Assembly: GCF_021030645.1 (NCBI RefSeq)
Contig: NZ_JACGCJ010000009.1
Coordinates: 30,837-94,836, forward strand
DNA: 64,000 nt
DNA from: Agrilactobacillus fermenti
Lineage (GTDB): Bacteria > Bacillota > Bacilli > Lactobacillales > Lactobacillaceae
Direction of reading: 5' to 3'
Shown: positions 37,895-46,534 of the stretch, piece by piece
How positions within the stretch are numbered: the first letter of the stretch is position 1
Layout of the letters: each line of letters begins with the position of its first letter
Notes under the pieces: generated by a model
What the model saw: only the letters and a program-made list of their open reading frames with translations
The model's database searches: none
What the model was told of the DNA's origin: nothing
Program-made: the position numbers and the translations under genes

Positions 37895-38722
37895 TTATGC
37901 TAAAACTTCAGCTTGCCAGGCTAAAATATGTTTCTCAATATTCGCTAATTCCTCACTCAGATGTCCCCGGCTGAGCAAATAAAAATGGCGTTGGTACTTG
38001 TCTGATAAGCGAACTTGTTTCACATTGTGCGGTACAGCCTGCTTAGAAAGAATGGTTTTACCAAACCCCTGCTTCAATAGCTGCACGATCAATTCATTGC
38101 TATTCACATACATAATCTGCTTAGGCTGAATATCCTTCTCTTGTAAATAAGCACGCGTAAAGTGCCCAACACCCGACCCAGCTTCACGTACCAACCAGAT
38201 CTGGCTCTCTTTATCTCCAGCCAACACCAATTGATCCAGGCCATAATCGTTACGCTTGACGCCAGCTTCAACAATGGGCTTTTCAATCAAGCCAAAATCC
38301 AATTCATGCTGCTTGATTTGCTGCAAGATGGTTTCTGAATTAGCCATGTGGATCGTTAATTCAACATTCGGCATCGTTTCACTTAATTTATAAACGATTT
38401 TAGGCAATACATAGATAGCGGTCGTGTGCGAAGCTCCAATTCTAACCTTGGTTTTCTCACTTGGAATCTCCTGCTGCATGGCGTCATCAATACTTTGCCA
38501 ATCATCTAATAACCGATTGACCCGTTCATAAAGAATTTTGCCTGCATTTGTTGGGTAAACGTCCCGACGCCCACTGCGCTCAAATAATTTTTGTCCAAAT
38601 TGTTTTTCTAATTGTTGGATATGCACCGAAACAGTCGGTTGTGCGATAAATAAGGTTTTAGCAGCCAACGAAAAATTTTGTGTTTCAAAGACGGTTTTAA
38701 AAGTGCGTAATTGATTAAACAT
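37895..38722 (-). CDS. LysR family transcriptional regulator (CysL/YwfK-like)
   Basis: A 275-residue LTTR. The N-terminal helix-turn-helix reads NQLRTFKTVFETQNFSLAAKTLFIAQPTVSVHIQQLEKQFG (about residues 3-43). The effector domain follows with VRIGASHTTAIYVLPKIV near 92. It is divergently transcribed from a YeiH-family gene 112 bases away, the classical arrangement in which the LTTR controls its neighbour. The effector may be a sulfur compound as for CysL, which is inference from the neighbour type. Confidence 0.9.
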   Translation of the reverse strand: MFNQLRTFKTVFETQNFSLAAKTLFIAQPTVSVHIQQLEKQFGQKLFERSGRRDVYPTNAGKILYERVNRLLDDWQSIDDAMQQEIPSEKTKVRIGASHTTAIYVLPKIVYKLSETMPNVELTIHMANSETILQQIKQHELDFGLIEKPIVEAGVKRNDYGLDQLVLAGDKESQIWLVREAGSGVGHFTRAYLQEKDIQPKQIMYVNSNELIVQLLKQGFGKTILSKQAVPHNVKQVRLSDKYQRHFYLLSRGHLSEELANIEKHILAWQAEVLA

Positions 38723-38834
38723 GCTTTCCCCGGCTTTCTATTACACTACATAATATAATCTATCACAATTATTTATTTCCGCAATGAAAACATCTTTGCT
38801 AAACTACTAATATCAACTAAACGGAGGATCATTT

Positions 38835-39860
38835 ATGAAAAAAATACGCGTCGTATTGCCAGGATTATTGGTAAGTTTACTAGTTGCAATTTTTGCTCAA
38901 ATCGTGGCGAAATTCTTGCCGAACCTTGGGGCAGCTACAATTGCCATCCTACTTGGTATTGTACTAGGCAATACTATTTTGAAACAACCAATCTTACAAG
39001 CAGGAACTAAATTTTCTGAAAGTAAACTACTTGAATATTCAGTCATGCTACTAGGGGCAACAATCACCGTCCAAACCATCACCCATATTGGTTGGCACGG
39101 TGTGATATTCATTGTTTTCCAAATGGCGATCACCGTCATCGGTGCTATTTTTATTGGCCGCAAGCTGGGCTTTGGTGAAGGTGTCACTTTAATGATGGCC
39201 GGGGGTAACGCTGTCTGTGGTTCCAGCGCTATCGCATCAATCTCACCAGTGATCGAAGCTGATGAAGATGATAAGGGTATGGTCATTACCCTAGTCAACT
39301 TACTAGGCACGATCTTGATGTTGACCTTACCATTCATTGGTATTTTATTTTATGGTCATAATTTTGTACTTAAGGGTGCTCTGATCGGCGGCACATTGCA
39401 ATCCGTAGGCCAAGTCGTTGCCAGTGCCAGCATGATCAACCAAGCAACTGTCCAATTTGCGACACTATTTAAGATCATGCGCATCATGATGCTGGTTTTT
39501 GTCGTCTTTATTTTTGGCCGCATGCATCAAAAACAATTACAAGCTCAAGTAGAAACAGATGCCATCATCAGCGGCAATGCTAGCCCTAAAAGTAAAGGTA
39601 AATGGCTGCCTTGGTACGTCGCTGGCTTCTTGATCTTTTGTGGCATTAACAGCCTAGCCACCCTGCCAAACTTCGTCAGCTATGGGGCACATAGTTTGAG
39701 TTCTTGGTTTGAAATTATCGCCTTAGCTGCCATTGGTCTACGTCTTAACGTTGCGGCTTTTCTCAAGGCCGGAAAAAAATTTGCCCTCTACGGTTTCGGT
39801 GTTGGCACCATTCAAGTTGTCGCTGCTCTCATTTTAATTGGATTACTATTTCACGCTTGA
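38835..39860 (+). CDS. YeiH family putative sulfate/sulfur-compound exporter (UPF0324)
   Basis: A 341-residue polytopic membrane protein with about ten hydrophobic segments. Family marks are GAATIAILLGIVLGN, the LLGATITVQT helix, the GGNAVCGSSAIASISPVIEADEDDKGM loop near residues 118-145 and GGTLQSVGQVVASASM near 186. CGGAGGATCATTT precedes the ATG. Divergent from a LysR regulator. Members have been proposed as sulfate exporters on weak evidence; the real substrate is open. Confidence 0.88.
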   Translation: MKKIRVVLPGLLVSLLVAIFAQIVAKFLPNLGAATIAILLGIVLGNTILKQPILQAGTKFSESKLLEYSVMLLGATITVQTITHIGWHGVIFIVFQMAITVIGAIFIGRKLGFGEGVTLMMAGGNAVCGSSAIASISPVIEADEDDKGMVITLVNLLGTILMLTLPFIGILFYGHNFVLKGALIGGTLQSVGQVVASASMINQATVQFATLFKIMRIMMLVFVVFIFGRMHQKQLQAQVETDAIISGNASPKSKGKWLPWYVAGFLIFCGINSLATLPNFVSYGAHSLSSWFEIIALAAIGLRLNVAAFLKAGKKFALYGFGVGTIQVVAALILIGLLFHA

Positions 39861-39887
39861 TGCCTTAGCGACACACACAGAGCTATC

Positions 39888-40670
39888 TCAGCCAGGATAA
39901 ACAGCGACGCGCTCGCCGGCCAAGTCCTGCAATTGAATTTGATGTTGGTAAAAATCTGACAGTACTGATTGGGTTAACAAATCGGCGCGTTGGCCGGCAC
40001 GAATCACTTGGCCTTTTCGTAATAATAAAACGTGGTCGAAATCTGGTAAAATCTCTTCCGTATAGTGGGAAACCAACAATAAAGCCGGGCTATCTGGCTG
40101 CTGCGCAATCTGGCGAACTCTAGTCAGTAATTCTTCACGGGCAAACAAATCTAAGCCATTACAGGGCTCGTCTAAAATCAAAAGTTCGGGATGAGCCATG
40201 AGTGCGCGCGCAATCAAAACTAATTGACGCTCGCCTTGAGATAACACCGCATAAGGCTTACCCAGCAATTTGGCACCCCCCAGATCAGTTAAAAGCTGCC
40301 GCGCTTGCGCCATCTCAGCGGCCGTGGTTTCTTGGTAAATACCAATCGTTGCAAACTTACCAGATAATACAATTTGATCCACGGACTCCCAAGCATGGAG
40401 TTGATCTTGGAGTGCCGTACTGACCCAACCAATTCTGGTCTTTAATTCAGGAATATTTACATGGCCGAATTGACCACCCAAGACTTCTAACTGCCCTGTT
40501 GTTGGCCAAAGATCCCCGTGAATCATCTTCAATAGCGTTGTTTTACCTGCGCCATTTAAACCTAAAATCGCCCAATTCTGTTTCACCGCGACTGTCCAAG
40601 AAATATGATGCAAGATCTCCCTTTGACCTCTCGTAACCGAAACATCTTGAAATTCTAAAATTTTATGCAT
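39888..40670 (-). CDS. ABC transporter ATP-binding protein (YlmA/ModF-like, no permease nearby)
   Basis: A 260-residue ATPase. Walker A is AILGLNGAGKTTLLKM near residues 37-52, the signature reads LSQGERQLVLIARALMAHPELLILDEP near 140-166 with Walker B inside it, and the switch histidine is in LLVSHYTEE near 200. ATG 40670 is preferred because the upstream GTGGGTG looks like its ribosome binding site. No membrane partner lies nearby. Single ATPases of this type are often of unknown transport role. Confidence 0.85.
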   Translation of the reverse strand: MHKILEFQDVSVTRGQREILHHISWTVAVKQNWAILGLNGAGKTTLLKMIHGDLWPTTGQLEVLGGQFGHVNIPELKTRIGWVSTALQDQLHAWESVDQIVLSGKFATIGIYQETTAAEMAQARQLLTDLGGAKLLGKPYAVLSQGERQLVLIARALMAHPELLILDEPCNGLDLFAREELLTRVRQIAQQPDSPALLLVSHYTEEILPDFDHVLLLRKGQVIRAGQRADLLTQSVLSDFYQHQIQLQDLAGERVAVYPG

Positions 40671-40699
40671 TTTTTCACCCACTTTGTAAAAATATGTCT

Positions 40700-40751
40700 T
40701 AAATAAAGACCCCCAGGAATTAGATTTTTTCAGTCTAACTTCTGGGGGTCA
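40700..40751 (-). terminator. Terminator of the ilvB-ilvC unit
   Basis: Stem GACCCCCAG (40708-40716) with CTGGGGGTC (40742-40750), an inner TTAGA/TCTAA extension and a U-rich tail on the minus strand. Confidence 0.85.
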
Positions 40752-40887
40752 TGCCTTGTTTCCAAACAATATCATCCGAATTGGGCTACTAAAGATAACG
40801 GCCGATTGTCTCGACTGCACTCATCTCGTCAAAGTTTAGGGGGGCTTCAACAACGATTTAGATACCCATTAAAAACAAGTACTTTGA

Positions 40888-41940
<1,053 letters not shown>

Positions 41941-42011
41941 TTATATGATCAAGTCAAATGTCTAATACATAGCATATGTAGAAACATTTAAACGTGATAC
42001 CAGTTAAGTAA

Positions 42012-43745
42012 TCAATCATCAACGCCCATCATTTCATTATTGCCATGACCAGGCGCGATCATTGGGTAGACCTGTTCGAACGTTGGGATCGGTACGTGTA
42101 TCAGAAACGGCCCAGGTTTCGCAAAAATCAAGTCTAATTTGGCTACCAAATCATCTTGTTTTTGTAACGTTTGATAACTGATGCCGTAAGCTGCTGCTAA
42201 GGCTTCAAAATTAGGCTGCTGTGGGAACATCGAAGCTGAATGATGCTGCTGGTAAAATTCATCTTGCCATTGACGGACCATACCTAGCGTTTGGTTGTTT
42301 AACAAGACGATTTTGATATTCAGCTGCTCAATAGCCAGCACCTCTAGCTCCTCACTCGTCATCTGAAACCCACCATCGCCGACAAACAAGACGATGGTTT
42401 TATCAGGGTGGGCATAAGCAGCCCCAATGGCAGCTGGAATGCCAAACCCCATCGTCCCTAATCCACCAGAAGTAACTAATTGATTTGCCATTTGATAAGG
42501 ATAAAACTGTGCTGCCCACATTTGATGTTGACCCACATCCGTCACAACAATTGCTTGCCCTTTTGTGACCGTTCCCACCGCTCCAATGACTTCTTGTGGT
42601 TTCAGTTTGGCTTCAGCCTTATGATAATGGTAAGGATGATCCAAATGTCTTTGCTGACAAAGCTGCAGCCAAGATTGCCACTGTTGGAACTCTGGCGCTA
42701 GGTCAGCTTGCAACAATGCTTGTAAGGCCAAGTGGGCATCTCCAACAAAGGGCAGATCCACGGGTACAATGCGACCAATCTCATTGGCATCAATATCAAC
42801 ATGAGCAATCTTTGCATTCGGGGCAAATTTCGCCACATTGGGTACTAAGCGGTCATCAAACCTCGCGCCAATGTTTAATAAGAAATCACACTCATGCAAG
42901 GCCATGTTAGCAGCAAATTGACCATGCATCCCAGCCATACCTAAGCTAAGATCACTCGTCACTGGCACATTACCTAGCCCAAGTAAGGTAGAAACAACGG
43001 GGACATGCCAACGAGTGACAAACGTTCTCAGCAAGGCGCTGGCTTTAGCAGCAGTTACCCCGGCACCTACGAGCACCACAGGTTTTCGAGCAGCTTTCAA
43101 ACTCGCCAAAATAAATTGCACTTGCTGGGTCTGTTCCAACGATAGCGTCGGTTGAGGTACCAGCCTTGGCTGTTGATGAGCTAAGCGATCCTTTTGGATA
43201 TAGCATTTCTGACCCATCACATCTTTAGGTAAGTCTACTAAAACGGGGCCCTTGCGGCCGGCCTGAGCTAATTCAAAAGCTCGATCTAATATCGTTGGTA
43301 GGCTTTCCACTGAAGTAACTTGGAAACACGCTTTGGTAATGGGCGTCGCCATTTTAACGATATCAAGTTCTTGAAAGGCATGAGTGCCAATGGCTGACGT
43401 GGCAACTTGTCCAGTAAAAACAACCAGCGGTACAGAATCAAGCATCGCATCCGCGATCCCCGTCAATGTGTTCGCCGCACCTGGACCACTGGTGACACAG
43501 GCTACCCCAGTTTTGCCGCTGGTTTTCGCATAACCTTCAGCTGCATGTGCTGCCGCTTGTTCATGACGAATCAGAACATTATGGAAAGCAGTTGTGTAAA
43601 AACTATCAAAAACAGGTAGAATCGCGCCACCGGGATAACCGAATAATAAGTCCACCTGATGCTGAATCAACGACTGCACCAAAATCTCTGCTCCAGTTAA
43701 TAACTCTAAATTTGAACTTGGTTGTTTCTCCAGCATCTGCCACAT
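42012..43745 (-). CDS. ilvB: Acetolactate synthase, large (catalytic) subunit
   Basis: ThDP-dependent enzyme condensing pyruvate to acetolactate. About 577 residues carry LLTGAEILVQSLIQHQVDLLFGYPGGAILPVFD, the catalytic glutamate in LIRHEQAAAHAAEGYAK, the FAD/central domain, and the ThDP motif GDGGFQMTSEELEVLAIEQLNIKIVLLNN near 450. The start is uncertain: ATG 43745 has AAGGG 4 bases upstream, a GTG at 43778 lacks a site, and ATG 43736 is also possible. No small regulatory subunit gene lies between ilvB and ilvC. The sequence looks like the anabolic IlvB branch more than AlsS, but that is a judgement by eye. Confidence 0.9.
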   Translation of the reverse strand: MWQMLEKQPSSNLELLTGAEILVQSLIQHQVDLLFGYPGGAILPVFDSFYTTAFHNVLIRHEQAAAHAAEGYAKTSGKTGVACVTSGPGAANTLTGIADAMLDSVPLVVFTGQVATSAIGTHAFQELDIVKMATPITKACFQVTSVESLPTILDRAFELAQAGRKGPVLVDLPKDVMGQKCYIQKDRLAHQQPRLVPQPTLSLEQTQQVQFILASLKAARKPVVLVGAGVTAAKASALLRTFVTRWHVPVVSTLLGLGNVPVTSDLSLGMAGMHGQFAANMALHECDFLLNIGARFDDRLVPNVAKFAPNAKIAHVDIDANEIGRIVPVDLPFVGDAHLALQALLQADLAPEFQQWQSWLQLCQQRHLDHPYHYHKAEAKLKPQEVIGAVGTVTKGQAIVVTDVGQHQMWAAQFYPYQMANQLVTSGGLGTMGFGIPAAIGAAYAHPDKTIVLFVGDGGFQMTSEELEVLAIEQLNIKIVLLNNQTLGMVRQWQDEFYQQHHSASMFPQQPNFEALAAAYGISYQTLQKQDDLVAKLDLIFAKPGPFLIHVPIPTFEQVYPMIAPGHGNNEMMGVDD

Positions 43746-44204
43746 CAATCCCTTCTGTAAAGTGTCCTCACTTGTCACAATTCAAATCAAAATGAAATTA
43801 TTATTTAATATTTCAAATAATATTCACATTTTATTCATCAGATAAGCAAATCTAAATTCGAATCCTCTCGCTAATCATTATGGACAAATACCCTATGTAA
43901 AAGGGAATAACTCATCAAAAATAAATTTGAAGTTGGTTCAAAAACGATTAGTTAAAAATTAGAATTAGATTTGCTCGTGCTGATGTTCAAATAAACTATA
44001 CTCATTTTTCGTATCTGTCAACCACAAATTTAATAAATAGGGGAATTCCCTTATTTGTTAGATTAAAGCGGCCTTATTTTAGTGATCAAGGCTGCTGCAT
44101 CCACTGATACAGCTCATATGGATCAATAAATTTTGTACCTAAAATAAAAATTGACACAAGAATATTTAATTGGTATATTAGCTTAAAATTAAAAATTAAT
44201 TAAA
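43746..44204. other. Divergent regulatory region between ilvB and the T-box unit
   Basis: About 460 bases without a credible gene. It contains a 6-5-6 dyad TTTGAA-GTTGG-TTCAAA (43926-43942) in the ilvB leader. A possible ilvB promoter (TTGACA 44016-44021, TATAGT 43995-44000 on the minus strand, short 15-base spacer) and a 22-base near-perfect palindrome centred on GGGGAATTCCC (44035-44056) lie further right. Both symmetric sites could be operators for a global regulator of branched-chain synthesis. Confidence 0.5.
44151..44179 (+). promoter_or_regulatory. Promoter of the T-box unit
   Basis: TTGACA (44151-44156), 17-base spacer, then TGG-TATATT (44174-44179) with an extended -10. Confidence 0.88.
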
Positions 44205-44443
44205 AGCAAGTTTGGTGAGAGTAAATGATCAACTTCTTCAAGAGAGTCTTGGGTCGCTGTAACAAGACAGAAGTTTTTCATCGAAAGTTACACCACACGC
44301 ATCGATCTTAGTCGATCAGATGCACTTCGCGACTTTATCAGGTTTATCTGATCAATGAGGCAAAAGTCGATACTGATTTTTGCAAACTAAGGTGGTACCG
44401 CGTGTTAAACGCCCTTTAATTTAAAGATTAAAGGGCGTTTTTG
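44205..44443 (+). promoter_or_regulatory. T-box riboswitch (branched-chain amino acid type likely)
   Basis: Stem I is seen with AGTA (44219-44222), the AGAGAG apex element (44241-44246) and GGTCGCTG. The conserved T-box AAGGTGGTACCGCG lies at 44389-44402, followed by the terminator AACGCCCTTTAAT/ATTAAAGGGCGTTTTT (44407-44443). Uncharged tRNA binding favours the antiterminator. In the right strand of the specifier loop, ATC (44280-44282, Ile) and GTT (Val, a few bases later) are both placed plausibly; I cannot decide by eye. Either suits control of a unit next to ilvA. Confidence 0.92.
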
Positions 44444-44462
44444 CTTAAGAAAGGGATGTTTT

Positions 44463-45158
44463 ATGATGTCAGCACATATTATTCCGGCCGCATCAAATGC
44501 GCTTATGATCAATTATCTAGAATCTCAGGGCTTTAAAGACGTGTATCTTGATAGTAATTTGGTGACAGCGCAGTTATTAGGCAATTGCAAAACGACTACA
44601 TTAGAGGCGGCGGCATACGTGAGCTATGTTCAATACATGGCCCGTATCACGAATATGGCTGTCATCTCCGATGGTGATTTTAATATCCAAACTCCCAGCG
44701 AACTCACGCATTATGTTGGCGAACTCATAACCAGTGGCTGTCAAAGCGTCATCATTAGTGATGCTGATTGCCAAGACGATATTCGTGTATTTGAAGCAAA
44801 ATTGATTGCTGCTTTAGCAGGCGTTTCAAACAGCCAATCCCAAATTATTGTGAAGTTAACTGGCTTCGCAATTTACGGTTTAGCTGGCTTGGAAGGCCGA
44901 ATTCGTGTGATTCAAAATAACAATATTGCCGCCATTCTAATTAGCAATATTACAAACATTGATATTCCAGTGATTCAAAGTATTCAAACGTCAATCGCCA
45001 TTAATCTGATCATCGACAATCCTAATATTAACTACGCGGGTGCCGAGCAGCTGAAACCAACTGCGATTCTGGATAGCTATAATGTCCGCCGCGCACTCAC
45101 ACGTTCAGCTGAAACCATGAGCCAAAACATTATTTTCAAAATGTTTATGGGTCGTTGA
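44463..45158 (+). CDS. Divergent isocitrate lyase/PEP mutase-like protein
   Basis: A 231-residue protein. The opening SAHIIPAASNALMINYLESQGFKDVYL and VISDGDF (about residues 67-73) resemble the PEP mutase/isocitrate lyase TIM barrel, with a possible metal DxD in DGDF. The usual lyase motif with catalytic Cys (KKCGH) and the glutamate-rich metal loop are not present, and the rest is weakly similar. It may therefore bind a ligand without lyase chemistry. It is the first gene behind a T-box and is separated from ilvA by a terminator-like hairpin. Function unknown; a link to isoleucine precursors (2-oxobutyrate) is inferred from context only. Confidence 0.6.
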   Translation: MMSAHIIPAASNALMINYLESQGFKDVYLDSNLVTAQLLGNCKTTTLEAAAYVSYVQYMARITNMAVISDGDFNIQTPSELTHYVGELITSGCQSVIISDADCQDDIRVFEAKLIAALAGVSNSQSQIIVKLTGFAIYGLAGLEGRIRVIQNNNIAAILISNITNIDIPVIQSIQTSIAINLIIDNPNINYAGAEQLKPTAILDSYNVRRALTRSAETMSQNIIFKMFMGR

Positions 45159-45175
45159 AGCCATCTTGTTAATTT

Positions 45176-45209
45176 AAGGGTTGTCTACATCAGGTAGGCA
45201 GCCCTTTTT
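45176..45209 (+). terminator. Terminator-like hairpin between the PEP-mutase-like gene and ilvA
   Basis: Stem AAGGGTTGTCTAC (45176-45188) with GTAGGCAGCCCTTTTT (45194-45209, two G-U pairs on the plus-strand RNA) and T5. It lies 31 bases before ilvA, so ilvA would depend on read-through or a separate start. Confidence 0.75.
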
Positions 45210-45240
45210 AATTATAAAAAAATTCAAAGGATGTGATTAG

Positions 45241-46515
45241 ATGCAATCATCAAAAGTAAAAACACAATTGACCCAACAAGATATCTTAGCTGCTTATAAG
45301 GTGTTGCAACCTATTGTGCGTCACACACCGTTGCAATATAATGCTTATCTGTCCCAAAAGTATCATTGCCAGGTCTACTTAAAGCGGGAAGACCTACAAA
45401 CCGTTCGCTCTTTCAAGATCCGTGGTGCTTATTATGCCATTAGTCAAACCCCAAGTGCCATACGCCAGCGAGGGGTCGTCTGTGCCAGTGCCGGCAATCA
45501 TGCTCAAGGCGTGGCCTGGACAAGTGCCAAATTACATATTCCGGCTACCATCTTCATGCCAACCACGACGCCAAAACAAAAGATCGATCAAGTTCAATTT
45601 TTCGGTGGCGCACAGGTGACGATTAAACTGACTGGCGATACTTTCGATGAAGCTAATTCAGCGGCTCAGGAATTCTGTGCCACCAACCAACAAACCTTTA
45701 TTGCACCATTTGATAATTTCAATACTATGGCTGGACAAGGCACCATTGCCGTGGAAATATTTGCTGACGCCTTAGAAAAGCAGCTCTCCGTAGATTATTT
45801 ACTGGCAGCCGTGGGCGGTGGTGGCCTGCTTAGCGGCTTAAGTACTTACACCAAGGCGGTGAGTCCTTCCACCCGCGTGGTTGGGGTCGAACCTTCTGGC
45901 GCTGCTTCAATGGCTAAAGCCTTTGCTGTGGGTCATCCAGAGCCCCTCAGCATCATGGATAAATTTGTCGATGGTGCAGCTGTGCGTACGGTTGGTGAGT
46001 TGACCTATCGCACCTGTCAGACTTATGTCGATCGACTCGTGCAAGTTCATGAAGGCCAAGTCAGCACCACGCTGCTAGAGTTATACAGTAAAGTCGCTTT
46101 AGTTGCCGAACCAGCTGGTGCCTTGAGTGTCGCCGCCCTAGAAAATTATCGCGATGAACTTCAGGGGAAAACGGTAGTGTGCGTCATCTCTGGTGGCAAT
46201 AACGATATCAATCGTATGCAAGAAATTGAAGAACGTTCCTTACAGCACCGAGGTTTACAGCAATACTTTGTGGTAAATTTTCCCCAACGTGCTGGTGCTC
46301 TACGCGAATTCGTCAATCGCGTCTTAAATCCTGACGATGATATTACCAAATTTGAATATACTAAGAAGGTCAATAGTGGCAGCGGCCCCGTATTGATCGG
46401 TGTTCTGTTGGGACAAGCTACTAACTTAAAAGGCCTTTTACAACGTATCTATGAATTTGACCCCAATTATATTGATCTGCACGAGAACCAAACCCTTTAT
46501 CGCTTGTTAGTTTAG
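45241..46515 (+). CDS. ilvA: Threonine ammonia-lyase (biosynthetic), IlvA
   Basis: PLP enzyme that deaminates threonine to 2-oxobutyrate, the first step to isoleucine. The 424-residue length is that of the Gram-positive IlvA form with a single C-terminal ACT-like regulatory domain (about residues 330-424, QQYFVVNFPQRAGALREFVNRVL). The PLP lysine is in VRSFKIRGAYYAI near residue 60, and the phosphate loop is LLAAVGGGGLLSGLS near 185. AAGGATGTGATTAG precedes the ATG. A group II intron begins about 20 bases after its stop and splits it from its natural terminator. Confidence 0.95.
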   Translation: MQSSKVKTQLTQQDILAAYKVLQPIVRHTPLQYNAYLSQKYHCQVYLKREDLQTVRSFKIRGAYYAISQTPSAIRQRGVVCASAGNHAQGVAWTSAKLHIPATIFMPTTTPKQKIDQVQFFGGAQVTIKLTGDTFDEANSAAQEFCATNQQTFIAPFDNFNTMAGQGTIAVEIFADALEKQLSVDYLLAAVGGGGLLSGLSTYTKAVSPSTRVVGVEPSGAASMAKAFAVGHPEPLSIMDKFVDGAAVRTVGELTYRTCQTYVDRLVQVHEGQVSTTLLELYSKVALVAEPAGALSVAALENYRDELQGKTVVCVISGGNNDINRMQEIEERSLQHRGLQQYFVVNFPQRAGALREFVNRVLNPDDDITKFEYTKKVNSGSGPVLIGVLLGQATNLKGLLQRIYEFDPNYIDLHENQTLYRLLV

Positions 46516-46534
46516 AAGTATATGTTCGAATAGC

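Noticed and set aside
40752..40887. Possible remnant coding sequence after ilvC (minus strand, fragment NFDEMSAVETIGRYL)
   Set aside because: Only about 22 codons between stops, no start and no family I can recognise; may be chance.
44090..44200. Minus-strand frame ending DPYELYQWMQQP overlapping the T-box promoter
   Set aside because: No start codon and it overlaps a strong promoter; most of it is AT-rich low-complexity sequence.
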